Shown here piece after piece: positions 11,514 through 19,119 of a stretch of DNA of 21,381 nt. The notes beneath the pieces were generated by a model, which was not told the origin of the DNA, made no database searches, and saw only the letters and a program-made list of their open reading frames with translations. The stretch covers positions 1 through 21,381 of the forward strand of contig CAZDYP010000081.1 of NCBI GenBank assembly GCA_964509505.1, given 5' to 3'. This DNA is from CAZDYP01 sp964509505. Lineage in GTDB: Bacteria > Chloroflexota > Anaerolineae > JACRMK01. How positions within the stretch are numbered: the stretch's first letter is position 1; each line of letters starts with the position of its first letter. A program made the position numbers and the translations under genes.

Positions 11514-14381
11514 TCATCGTATCATCACTGGGAGATACCGGCGGTAGTTGAAGTTACTCCTGAGCGTCACCTCCACCAGTCGCACCTCTCCCGTGTACGT
11601 CCCCGTCGGGCGGTAATAAGTGACGATGATGTTGCGCCCGCCATCCGCCATAAACTCTGGATGTTCTTTCGCCGCATAGTCATAGAAGCCTGTCGCAGGC
11701 GTCATGCCTGTGAACAAAACGGTCGCGCTGCTCCATGGACCTTCGGGGCGCGGCGCGGTGCGGAACATCACGGTGTTAGTGAAAGGTTGACTATGCACCG
11801 CCAGAAATTTTTGTAGGTATGGATTCCACGAGACCGACAAGTCGGACAACCAATACATCACAGGCGACGCTTCTGTGATGACGCTCGTCCACTGGCTGCC
11901 ATTCCAAAACTGATAGGCGGCGCGCTCGGTCACTTGCGCGGGCACCACACGCGCGACACAGAGGGGGAGATAGCTCGAGCCATTGTTGCAACTGCCATAC
12001 ACATACACATAGTCGCCCTCCGCTAAGACCGCCATACCGAAAAGGGGTTCGGTCGCCGTGAAGAGCAAGGTTGGTTCGCGCACGGCGACGGTGTTCGTTG
12101 GCACGACACGTGCGAGTCCCATGCCGATGTGGTCGTAGTTGAGCTCACCCGGATGCACGTATAGTTTCATGTAGAAGACGAGTGCGCTGCCATCGCCTGC
12201 ATCTAAAGGGGCGCCCGGCCACAAGGCGATGCGCTCGGCAGGGTAATTCGGGTTGTTGTTGTAAGCCAATTCGTCTGCGGTGAACGGCAAGAATTGATAG
12301 GGCGCGCCGGTCGCATCGAGTGATTCGGTGACAATTCGAATCTTGGTCAAGTCGCCGTAAGCCGCTGTGGTGGAGCGAAACGAACTGCCATCGGCGGCAG
12401 GTGGATTGATCAGTGTATCGCCAAACAGCCACAACACGCGGTTGCCGATTCGCGCCGAGCCACCATAATCGCGCGCGGTCACCGACGCGGGTTGAGAGAG
12501 CGCGCCGAGATCGTTTACTTGCAGCTGCGCCCGCCACAGCTCTGCATGTTTGTCTAACCCCGCTGTTGTGAAATGGCACAAGTCGTAACGATGCGAGCCA
12601 TCTAATGTGTCAGTGTTCGCCCCTGTGTAAATTTTTTGCGCGCGATCTACCAACTCTTGTTGCGCTTGTTGAATGTCGGGGTCGCCCGCCGAAAGCCCAC
12701 AACGTGACGCGATGGCGACATAGATGGGCGCGCTCACGCCTTGTTGCCGAATCGCCGAGAGCATCGCCAAGAAGCGCGTCCGGTAGTCTGCGGTGCTCGT
12801 GCCATCGCTGGCATCGCGCTCGCCTTGATGCCACAAGATATGGGTGATAGTGAGGCCCTGTTGTTGCGCGCTTTGGATGGCGTTGAGTAATCTCGGATGA
12901 TACGCGCCGCCCGGCGCCCAATCCGCTACCGCGGTATTGGCGACGCCGATAGAGATGAACACAACCGCATCGTGTGTTTGGTCTGTGATCAGTCTATCGC
13001 CCAAGCGTGACCACACGCTCCCCATGTCGCCCGTCGCGCCAAACAAGGGGTCTTGCGCTTGATACAAATGGCCTGAGTAGAAGTTATATACTGAGGCGGA
13101 GGGTGTGTAGCGTGTCTCGCCATGATTGGCTGAGTTCGATTGTCCGAACGCGAGAGCAACCATGCGCTTGGCTGGCAAATCGCTCAGATTCACTTCGCGC
13201 CTGAAGGGCAAGGCGTTTGGGGTGAAGGTCACCTTGACGAGTATGATTTGTGAGGCAAAGCCATACCCCTCACCGCTTGGCTGGTGATAGCTGACGACGA
13301 TGCTGCGCCCACTATCTGATGCGAGTGCGGGCTGCTCGCGCGCTTGCGTGTTGTATCGGCCAGCGATGGGCGGCGGCGCGCTTTCAAACAACGTGACGGG
13401 TTGCTCCCATGGTCCCTCGGGACGTGGCGCGCTTCGGATCAGCACGCGATTGGAATTGTATGCGCTCGTGACTGCGATGAACCGTCCCAGATATGGATTC
13501 CATGAGACCGATGGATCGTGCGCGCTCGACAGAATGGGCTCGGCTTGATGGATATCGCTGACCCAAGCGTATTCGTTCCAGAAACGATAGGCGGAGCGTT
13601 TGCTTGCTTGCGCCAATGGCGCACGCGCCAACGCGCAACCGCGCACACTGTAATAGACCCAGCGGCAACCATACAAATAGAGTTCAGCGCCTTGCACGAT
13701 GGCAGCGCTGCCGAACGCGAAAGTCGTTCCCGTGAACAACAAACTGGGTTCGCGGATGGCCGTCGTGCTGCCTGTGGCGACGCGCGCGAGCCCTGTGCCT
13801 ACCACCGTACGAGAGAGGATATCGGTGCGAAGTATCTGCACTTTTTCGTAGAAGACGAGCGCGTTGCCGTCGTCTGCGTTCACCATGCTGCGGGTGAAGA
13901 GGCCATAACAATAGGTGGGGTCATTGAGTTCGTCGGCGGCGAGTGGCAAAAACTGAACAGGTATGCCCTGTGCGTCGAGGGTATGCGTCACGAGCAATGG
14001 GTTACTGTAAGCACTCACGGCGGAGGTGGAAGAACACCAACCGAGCTCGCTACTGCCCCGCAAAAATGTGCTGTCGAAAGCCCACAACACGCCGTCGTCA
14101 TGCGGCACAGTCACGCCGCTATCGCGCCACCACACGATGCTGGGGCTGGAGAGGGCGCCAAGCGTTTGTGTGATGGGTAGAGACGTTGGGGTCAATGTGG
14201 GTGTGGATGATGGGATCGCCGGAGGGGTAAGGGGGTGAGTGGGCGAGGGGGTGCGCGTGAGCGGGGGTGTGGGCGTGAGCGTAGGTGTGCGCGGCTTTGT
14301 AGGATTAGCGTCACTCCAGTTCATCACAAGCCAACCCAATACAAGGCAGAGCGCAGGGAAAATCACATAACGCGCGTTCAT
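11514..14381 (-). CDS. Secreted DUF4185-like / SASA esterase / DUF4185-like protein
   Basis: A 955-residue exported protein with a rare-looking symmetric layout. The N-terminal signal or anchor (YVIFPALCLVLGWLVMNW) is followed by a Thr/Pro linker to about residue 70. Domain 1 (about 73-392) and domain 3 (about 624-937) are related to each other: SVSWNPYL, RSAPRPEGPW/RTAPRPEGPW, REPSLLF/REPTLLF, and FGDT in domain 3. They resemble DUF4185, a five-bladed glycosidase-like fold. Between them (about 406-622) lies a sialate O-acetylesterase/CE6-like (SASA) domain with GQSNS (Ser415), WHQGER (517-522) and DLCH (Asp600, His603), a plausible Ser-His-Asp triad. It probably removes acetyl groups from polysaccharide. 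It ends in RRYLPVMIR. ATG 14381 is chosen for AAGGAGG five bases upstream; an earlier in-frame ATG lacks a site. Confidence 0.85.
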   Translation of the reverse strand: MNARYVIFPALCLVLGWLVMNWSDANPTKPRTPTLTPTPPLTRTPSPTHPLTPPAIPSSTPTLTPTSLPITQTLGALSSPSIVWWRDSGVTVPHDDGVLWAFDSTFLRGSSELGWCSSTSAVSAYSNPLLVTHTLDAQGIPVQFLPLAADELNDPTYCYGLFTRSMVNADDGNALVFYEKVQILRTDILSRTVVGTGLARVATGSTTAIREPSLLFTGTTFAFGSAAIVQGAELYLYGCRWVYYSVRGCALARAPLAQASKRSAYRFWNEYAWVSDIHQAEPILSSAHDPSVSWNPYLGRFIAVTSAYNSNRVLIRSAPRPEGPWEQPVTLFESAPPPIAGRYNTQAREQPALASDSGRSIVVSYHQPSGEGYGFASQIILVKVTFTPNALPFRREVNLSDLPAKRMVALAFGQSNSANHGETRYTPSASVYNFYSGHLYQAQDPLFGATGDMGSVWSRLGDRLITDQTHDAVVFISIGVANTAVADWAPGGAYHPRLLNAIQSAQQQGLTITHILWHQGERDASDGTSTADYRTRFLAMLSAIRQQGVSAPIYVAIASRCGLSAGDPDIQQAQQELVDRAQKIYTGANTDTLDGSHRYDLCHFTTAGLDKHAELWRAQLQVNDLGALSQPASVTARDYGGSARIGNRVLWLFGDTLINPPAADGSSFRSTTAAYGDLTKIRIVTESLDATGAPYQFLPFTADELAYNNNPNYPAERIALWPGAPLDAGDGSALVFYMKLYVHPGELNYDHIGMGLARVVPTNTVAVREPTLLFTATEPLFGMAVLAEGDYVYVYGSCNNGSSYLPLCVARVVPAQVTERAAYQFWNGSQWTSVITEASPVMYWLSDLSVSWNPYLQKFLAVHSQPFTNTVMFRTAPRPEGPWSSATVLFTGMTPATGFYDYAAKEHPEFMADGGRNIIVTYYRPTGTYTGEVRLVEVTLRSNFNYRRYLPVMIR

Positions 14382-14386
14382 CGCAT

Positions 14387-14393
14387 CCTCCTT
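14387..14393 (-). promoter_or_regulatory. Ribosome binding site deciding the start at 14381
   Basis: AAGGAGG on the minus strand, 5 bases before ATG 14381. It fixes the start of the DUF4185-like/SASA protein and places the signal segment at the very N-terminus. Confidence 0.88.
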
Positions 14394-14401
14394 GCGACAA
14401 T

Positions 14402-14432
14402 AAAAAACGGCTTGGTTACGCACCTTGCCGTT
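14402..14432 (-). terminator. Intrinsic terminator or leader attenuator before the esterase gene
   Basis: On the minus strand AACGGC (14432-14427) pairs with GCCGTT (14411-14406). Inside lies an AA/AA bulge and then a GG/CC pair, and the stem is followed by T-rich sequence at 14407-14402. It ends only ~20 bases before ATG 14381. It may end transcripts of the 14495-15247 gene. No room for a promoter remains between it and the esterase gene, so it may also act in that gene's leader. Confidence 0.65.
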
Positions 14433-14494
14433 CATTGTATGGTTCTGCGCGCGAAAATATAGGGATTATTCCATTTTTTCCTGTTCACTGAGGT

Positions 14495-15247
14495 TTATTT
14501 TTCTGCGTCTCCTTCCTCGGTAACGACTACATTGCTTAGGCGTCGCTTGCGAATCGCCTTGTTGAAACTGTCATGCGCGTCTGCCAACCTTTTGGCGCGG
14601 ACGCCAATACGCTTGAGCCATTCAGGATATACCTCTTCGGGCGCGCGTCCTTCCATATTGACTTGCTGCCACGCCCAATCGTCGTCAGGGTTGCGTGGAC
14701 GCCCTCCCTTGTATAGCTTATTGGCAAGCGCGTGCGTCTCGCTAATCACGAGCGCTGGCGGTGTTTCGTCATTCACCTCAGACGTGCGCGCCTCACCCGT
14801 CGCCTCGTTCATACTGCCAACATGGGTTGGGCTTTTGGTAATTGTCTCGGCAATATTGTGCGCGGCTTGCGAGACTTGCCTAATCGCCTCAGCAAGCAAC
14901 TGTACCTGCTCCTCCAGATTAGTGGCAGCTGATTGCGCCGTCACAACCCAAGGAGGCGGCAAGTGTCGCCAATAACGATAGTCGGTGATCAGCAAGAATG
15001 TGAGTGTGCCCAGATTGAAGACGAACACAGACAGCATCAGCCATTGCTGGCTGAAGATCATGCCAACCACCACCAGTATATCCAACAACATGGCGCCCAC
15101 CGACAACACCAACAAAATCGTATGTTGGGCACGTGGGTAGCGCTCGCGGTGCGCGTCGAGCCATACCCACCACGCCACGCCTATTAGAGTGACGACAAGC
15201 GCGCTGGAGAGGAGCCAATTCTGGAAAAAGAACGGACTACTGCCCAT
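14495..15247 (-). CDS. Membrane protein with conserved C-terminal GRPRNP domain
   Basis: A 250-residue protein of unknown function. Three membrane helices occupy about residues 10-100 (LLSSALVVTLIGVAWWVWL; ILLVLSVGAMLLDILVVVG; WLMLSVFVFNLGTLTFLLI). A helical, coiled-coil-like stretch follows (NLEEQVQLLAEAIRQVSQAA), then a polar linker. The C-terminal ~65 residues read GGRPRNPDDDWAWQQV, EEVYPEWLKRIGVRAKRLAD and SFNKAIRKRR. That tail is basic and helical with an AT-hook-like GRPR core, so a membrane-tethered nucleic-acid-binding role is conceivable, but this is a guess. ATG 15247 is chosen because GAGGTG precedes it by 3 bases; a longer open frame to 15328 has no site and starts with unconvincing residues. 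The gene is followed by a terminator-like hairpin. Confidence 0.75.
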   Translation of the reverse strand: MGSSPFFFQNWLLSSALVVTLIGVAWWVWLDAHRERYPRAQHTILLVLSVGAMLLDILVVVGMIFSQQWLMLSVFVFNLGTLTFLLITDYRYWRHLPPPWVVTAQSAATNLEEQVQLLAEAIRQVSQAAHNIAETITKSPTHVGSMNEATGEARTSEVNDETPPALVISETHALANKLYKGGRPRNPDDDWAWQQVNMEGRAPEEVYPEWLKRIGVRAKRLADAHDSFNKAIRKRRLSNVVVTEEGDAEK

Positions 15248-15326
15248 ATTCACCTCAACCCTTTGACTGTTGACGTGCCATTCAATAAAACACAGCGCGC
15301 GCGCGAAAGATACGCGCCGAAAACAC

Positions 15327-15359
15327 AACGCGCCCTAGCCACTGGGACTAGAGCGCGTT
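15327..15359 (-). terminator. Probable terminator hairpin after the 80-residue membrane protein gene
   Basis: Arms AACGCGC/GCGCGTT (15327-15333 with 15353-15359), one mismatch, then CTAG/CTAG (15335-15338 with 15348-15351) form an 11-pair interrupted stem. On the minus strand the T-run after it is weak (GTGTTTTC), so termination is likely but not certain. Confidence 0.6.
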
Positions 15360-15407
15360 AAGCAGATAGTGAGCGAAGCCAAAGGTTGTGAAGCAGGGTC
15401 ACGAATC

Positions 15408-15650
15408 TTACTGCTTGACGAGGAACTGTTTGTAGCCGTACCACGCGGCGACACACACCAGCGCCACGACGATCAAAAAGATGATGCTTGGAATGATGGC
15501 GACGTTGATGATAGCATCCATGCCTACATAGGCGGCGACGACGTACAGCGGCGTGAAAAATAGCGCCCAAGCGACTGGGGGAACAATCATGAGCCAGAAG
15601 CGCAGCCGATTGGCGCCTGTATTTTTAGTTGAGCTAGATTGATTTGACAC
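15408..15650 (-). CDS. Small two-helix membrane protein
   Basis: An 80-residue protein with a polar N-terminus (SNQSSSTKNTGANRLR) and two membrane helices (FWLMIVPPVAWALFFTPLYVV; INVAIIPSIIFLIVVALVCVAAWYG), ending in KQFLVKQ. No function is recognised. The start is GTG at 15650 with AGGAGG at 15661-15666 on the minus strand, a rather long 10-base spacer. It lies 61 bases downstream of the sirtuin gene and may be in the same transcript. The hydrophobic pattern supports a real gene. Confidence 0.72.
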   Translation of the reverse strand: MSNQSSSTKNTGANRLRFWLMIVPPVAWALFFTPLYVVAAYVGMDAIINVAIIPSIIFLIVVALVCVAAWYGYKQFLVKQ

Positions 15651-15711
15651 GAGGATTATGCCTCCTTTGGCAAAGGATATTTGGCTCGCTCCGTCTATCC
15701 CAGAACTGCAG

Positions 15712-16461
15712 TTACAAAGCCAGGGTGTTCACAATGGCAGGCAACACCGTCGCTACATCGTCGTGAATCACCACAGCCGCTTGCTCATCAAGATATGTTG
15801 GCTGGTAGTTGATGATGATAGCGCGCGCGCCATGCCGCACGGCTTCGCGGGGCCAGTCGCAGGCAGGAAACACTTCAAGCGACGAGCCAACCACGATGAT
15901 CAAATCGCACGCGCGCACTTCACGCTCTACCTCTCTCACGACCTGAGGCGGCAACAGCTCCCCAAAAAACACCACGTTCGGTTTCAGCAAACCGCCACAC
16001 ACACCGCAATACAGCACGCCATCGTGTTGCGTCGTGCGCGCGGCTTGCGCTTCTTCTGCGACGACCTGCCGACATGCTAGGCACACCAGTTCGCGCGCGT
16101 TGCCATGCACTTCGTACACACGCTGCGAACCTGCGCGTTGATGCAAGCCGTCAATGTTTTGCGTGACGACGGCGCGCACATGCCCGCGCGCTTCGAGCGT
16201 CGCCAAGGCATGATGGGCGGGGTTGGGTTGTGCGGTTCGCAACGTCTGGCGCAATGGCTTGCGCCATTCGTAGTAGGCGCGCGGATTCGCGAGAAACCCT
16301 TGCAGCGAAGCGACCTTCATCGGATCCACCTTGTTCCACAAGCCAGAGTTGGGACTGCGGAAATCGGGAATGCCGGAAGGCGTCGAAATACCTGCGCCTG
16401 TCAACGCGATCACGTGGCGCGCTTGTTTGATGAGCGCGGCGGCAGAGTCAACCCCGTTCAT
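15712..16461 (-). CDS. cobB: NAD-dependent protein deacylase (sirtuin)
   Basis: A 249-residue sirtuin that removes acyl groups from protein lysines using NAD. Visible motifs: GAGISTPSGIPDFRS (residues 22-36) for NAD binding, TQNIDGLH (100-107), catalytic His119 in VHGN, zinc-binding cysteines 127/130 and 152/155, and GSSLEVFP. The residues around YYEWR (Tyr64, Arg67) have the YxxR spacing of desuccinylating sirtuins, but the register is uncertain, so acyl preference is open. The length is normal. Its ATG overlaps the receiver gene's TGA in an ATGA arrangement, which implies coupled translation. A histidine kinase lies upstream of the receiver. The symbol follows family usage; bacterial sirtuins are also called npdA or srtN. 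Confidence 0.95.
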   Translation of the reverse strand: MNGVDSAAALIKQARHVIALTGAGISTPSGIPDFRSPNSGLWNKVDPMKVASLQGFLANPRAYYEWRKPLRQTLRTAQPNPAHHALATLEARGHVRAVVTQNIDGLHQRAGSQRVYEVHGNARELVCLACRQVVAEEAQAARTTQHDGVLYCGVCGGLLKPNVVFFGELLPPQVVREVEREVRACDLIIVVGSSLEVFPACDWPREAVRHGARAIIINYQPTYLDEQAAVVIHDDVATVLPAIVNTLAL

Positions 16462-16838
16462 GCAACCCTGTGAGTTTCGAGCAGCTTCTTTACGCGCGCC
16501 ACAATCACGTCGGGCTCCGCGGGTTTCGTCAAGAAGTCATCGGCGCCTGCCATCGTGCTATAGGTTTTTTCGGCTGGCTGAACCTTCGCCGTCAAAATCA
16601 GCACGGGGATGTGCGCGGTCGTTGGAATCTCCTTTAAGCGTAGGCAAGCCTCGTAGCCGCCCATCATGGGCATCATCACGTCCATAATGATGGCGTCAGG
16701 TTGTTCGTTTTGCGCCACCTTCAAACCTTCTTTGCCATCCTTCGCCATGACAACCTCAAAGCCCGCTTGCTGCAACGTAAACTCGACCAAGCGTCGCGCG
16801 CCGGGGTCGTCTTCCACTAACAAAACTTTCTTCGGCAT
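16458..16838 (-). CDS. CheY-like response regulator, receiver domain only
   Basis: A 126-residue single receiver domain with no output domain. Acidic pocket Glu9/Asp10/Asp11, phosphorylation site Asp53 in IIMDVMMPMMGG, Thr83 in LILTAK and Lys105 in FLTKPAEP are all present, so it should be phosphorylatable. AAGGAG lies 7 bases before the ATG. It follows the histidine kinase gene by 93 bases, and its stop overlaps the sirtuin start (ATGA). The kinase upstream is its likely phosphodonor. Without a DNA-binding domain it must act through protein contacts; the sirtuin is a candidate partner by position only. Confidence 0.95.
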   Translation of the reverse strand: MPKKVLLVEDDPGARRLVEFTLQQAGFEVVMAKDGKEGLKVAQNEQPDAIIMDVMMPMMGGYEACLRLKEIPTTAHIPVLILTAKVQPAEKTYSTMAGADDFLTKPAEPDVIVARVKKLLETHRVA

Positions 16839-16931
16839 CTGATAACTCCTTGCAAGGTATGATTAGCTGTTACTTGTCCACCACCGCAGGCTCGCTCTAG
16901 GCTAGTTTGAACGAGCATCAGGGTTGATCAT

Positions 16932-18575
16932 TCAGTGATCAGGCGCGGTCTCGCCATTGGGCAAGCTTGGCAGCTCACCCGACTCATCCTTCGGCAACTG
17001 GAACCAGAAACGGCTGCCTTTGCCCAGAATGCTTTCCACGTCAATTCGGCCGCCGAACGATTCGATGATCTGTTTGCAGATGTACAAGCCTAACCCCGTG
17101 CCGCCTGCTTTGCGTGTGCCTGAATGATCCACTTGATAAAACCGATCAAACAAACGCGGCACCGCGTCGGCAGGAATGCCTTGTCCATTGTCCATGACGT
17201 TCACTAATAAACCGTCGTCGTTGCCAGTGGCGCTGACCTTGATGCAACCGCCTTCGGGCGTGAACTTGATAGCATTGCCAATCAGATTGGTCAACACTTG
17301 GCTAAAGCGCCGCACGTCCACGCGCACAAGCGGCAAAGGCGGCGTCACCTCGGTCAACAACGTCAGCTGTTTGTCGCTGGCGAGATTACTTAAGCGCGTC
17401 ACGGTATCGGTGATGAGCGCGCCCGGCTCCACCGTTTCCCAGTTCATGTCTATCTCGCGTCCCGCATCCAACCGTGATACGTCGAGCAAATCGTTCACGA
17501 TGCCCATGAGCTGGTCCGACTGTTGGCTAACAATGGTTAAAAATTCGGTGCGGGTTGCTTCGTCCGGCACTTTGCCGTCGAGAATCAACTTCACAAAACC
17601 GCGAATCGAAAACAACGGCGTGCGCAGTTCGTGCGAAACGGTCGAGACAAAATCGGATTTGATTTGCTCCATCTCGCGTTCGCGCGTCACGTCGTGCATG
17701 ACCATGACCTGTCCCAGCAATTGCTCGTTGCTGTCACGCACGGGCGAAATGTATATTTTGAGAACCTTGTTGAGCGGCTCCCCCGTCTGCATCTCTGCCA
17801 CCACCGCAAATGGATCCGAGATGCTGAGTTCTTCGTTGTCCTTGAACAATTGCATTTGATAGGGCATGTCGCGCCACGCCGCGCCAATGAGCTGTTCTGC
17901 GGGCAACCCCAACATCCGCGTCAAGGTGGGATTGACGCTCACGATGTGGCCCGTGCGATCAAGCATCACGACGCCATCCGCCATGTTTGCAATAACCGCT
18001 TCGATGCGACGCTTCTCCGAGAGCGTATCCTCGAAAGCGCGCGCATTGGTGACAGCGATAGCCGCATGATTTGCCAACACCATCATCAGTTTCACCTGTT
18101 CGTCGCTGAAGTAGGTGGGATGCTGGTTCAGCGCGTACAACACGCCTAACGCTTCACTTTTGCTCAACAACGGCGCGCAAATCCACGAGCGCATCCCCTC
18201 ACGACGCGCAGCGACATGAGTGAATAACGGCTCCAGGTCGCTGTCATACACGACGTAAGGTTGCTTGGTTTGCATCACCACCCCCCCGACGCCTTCGTTG
18301 ATATGCAGGCGAAACGATTCCACGAACTCTTGGCTGCTGCCGAGATGTCCCAGACTCGGGCCCATAACCAAATAATCCGTGCCGGGTTCGCGCACGGCAA
18401 TCGAAGCATATTGTGTGCCTACCAACCGGGTGGTAATTTTGGCAATCGCATCGAGGGTTTGCTGCAAATCAAGCGAGCTGTTGATCAACGATGTAATTTC
18501 TTGAAATGCCAACAGCTGATCGCCCCAAGTAGGAGGCGTATCTTTGGTTGGCATGGTAAGAGGACGAGTAGGCAT
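16932..18575 (-). CDS. Soluble sensor histidine kinase (GAF-PAS-HisKA-HATPase)
   Basis: A 547-residue sensor kinase without membrane helices. The GAF domain spans about residues 35-180 (ASIAVREPGTDYLVMGP, EGMRSWICAPLLSKSEALGVLYALN). The PAS domain is about 190-300 (ANMADGVVMLDRTGHIVSVNP), followed by HisKA with phospho-acceptor His315 in FVSTVSHELRTPL. The ATPase domain carries Asn434 in LIGNAIKF, DNGQGIP (462-468) and GGTGLGL (491-497). All catalytic boxes are intact. The GAF region may sense a small molecule or redox state; the ligand is not visible. Two in-frame ATGs (residues 1 and 8) are possible; neither has a strong ribosome binding site, so the longer form is given. The receiver gene follows on the same strand. 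Confidence 0.93.
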   Translation of the reverse strand: MPTRPLTMPTKDTPPTWGDQLLAFQEITSLINSSLDLQQTLDAIAKITTRLVGTQYASIAVREPGTDYLVMGPSLGHLGSSQEFVESFRLHINEGVGGVVMQTKQPYVVYDSDLEPLFTHVAARREGMRSWICAPLLSKSEALGVLYALNQHPTYFSDEQVKLMMVLANHAAIAVTNARAFEDTLSEKRRIEAVIANMADGVVMLDRTGHIVSVNPTLTRMLGLPAEQLIGAAWRDMPYQMQLFKDNEELSISDPFAVVAEMQTGEPLNKVLKIYISPVRDSNEQLLGQVMVMHDVTREREMEQIKSDFVSTVSHELRTPLFSIRGFVKLILDGKVPDEATRTEFLTIVSQQSDQLMGIVNDLLDVSRLDAGREIDMNWETVEPGALITDTVTRLSNLASDKQLTLLTEVTPPLPLVRVDVRRFSQVLTNLIGNAIKFTPEGGCIKVSATGNDDGLLVNVMDNGQGIPADAVPRLFDRFYQVDHSGTRKAGGTGLGLYICKQIIESFGGRIDVESILGKGSRFWFQLPKDESGELPSLPNGETAPDH

Positions 18576-18750
18576 ACGTCAAGCTCACGCGTGGCTTGGA
18601 ATTTAACACAAATCGCTAAGAGCGTCAACGAAAATTATTGATGTTGGTAACTCACATTACGTCAAGCCGTCATTGCGCCCCAGCGTCAGCGGTTTGTGCG
18701 GTGTGGCGCGAAGCAGACGCTCTGCCGAAAGCGCGGCGTCGTCACAGCAA

Positions 18751-18782
18751 CTTGAGCCGCTTTCACGCTGCGGCGGCTCAAG
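18751..18782. repeat. Perfect 10-bp inverted repeat upstream of the divergent promoters
   Basis: CTTGAGCCGC (18751-18760) and GCGGCTCAAG (18773-18782) around a 12-base loop. TCAAGCCGTC occurs at 18662-18671 and again at 18778-18787, overlapping the right arm. It lies in the 319-base gene-free stretch 18576-18894 between the kinase gene and the 18895 gene. Apart from this and the promoter below I see no gene there. There is no T-run, so an operator or RNA hairpin is likelier than a terminator. Confidence 0.7.
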
Positions 18783-18819
18783 CCGTCGCTATGGATGGAT
18801 GAAGCATCGTCCAAATTGA

Positions 18820-18848
18820 TTGCGATGGCTCGTCAGGTGTGTTATACT
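18820..18848 (+). promoter_or_regulatory. Sigma-70-type promoter for the 18895 gene
   Basis: TTGCGA (18820-18825), a 17-base spacer and TATACT (18843-18848). The -10 box is close to consensus, and the predicted start is ~40 bases before ATG 18895, leaving room for the AAGGAG site at 18883-18888. Confidence 0.7.
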
Positions 18849-18882
18849 CGCATTTGACGAGGAATATCAAATCCATCAGTCT

Positions 18883-18888
18883 AAGGAG
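18883..18888 (+). promoter_or_regulatory. Ribosome binding site deciding the start at 18895
   Basis: AAGGAG abuts an ATG at 18889 but is 6 bases from ATG 18895, so the second ATG is the likely start. Confidence 0.8.
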
Positions 18889-18894
18889 ATGCGT

Positions 18895-19116
18895 ATGTCA
18901 CTCAGCTTCGCTAAAGACATTCGCCCTTTGTTTCGCCCAAAGGACATTGCGGAGATGATGGCTTGGTTCGACTTATCGCGCTACGAGGACGTGAAGCGAC
19001 ACGCCTCGGCCATTTATCAACGTGTGGCGGATGGCGACATGCCCTGCGATCAGACCTGGTCCGCCCAACACGTACAGACCTTCAAAGCATGGATAGATGC
19101 AGGTATGTTGCCCTAA
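18895..19116 (+). CDS. Small conserved hypothetical protein (IRPLFR...MPCD...WID motif)
   Basis: A 73-residue soluble protein with IRPLFRPKDIAEMM, FDLSRYEDVKRHASAIYQRV, DGDMPCDQTW and FKAWIDAGMLP. I recall an uncharacterised bacterial family with this layout (IRPLFR..D, FDL..Y.DV, G.MPCD, WI..G). It is reminiscent of heme-less relatives of cytochrome-like domains, but no CxxCH is present and no function is established. It has its own promoter and ribosome binding site. The open frame extends up to 18820, but the upstream part overlaps the promoter and is not used. A 134-bp inverted-repeat element begins four bases after the stop. Confidence 0.8.
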   Translation: MSLSFAKDIRPLFRPKDIAEMMAWFDLSRYEDVKRHASAIYQRVADGDMPCDQTWSAQHVQTFKAWIDAGMLP

Positions 19117-19119
19117 GAC

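Noticed and set aside
13518..14180. 220-codon plus-strand frame antisense to the esterase gene
   Set aside because: The opposite strand encodes a protein with recognisable DUF4185-like motifs; this frame lacks any motif and has no ribosome binding site.
15664..15676. CCTTTGGCAAAGG palindrome overlapping the ribosome binding site of the 15408-15650 gene
   Set aside because: The usable stem is only about four pairs once a loop is allowed, too weak to claim translational control.
17176..17859. 227-codon plus-strand frame antisense to the histidine kinase
   Set aside because: It overlaps intact HisKA and ATPase motifs on the minus strand; Ser/Thr-rich shadow sequence.
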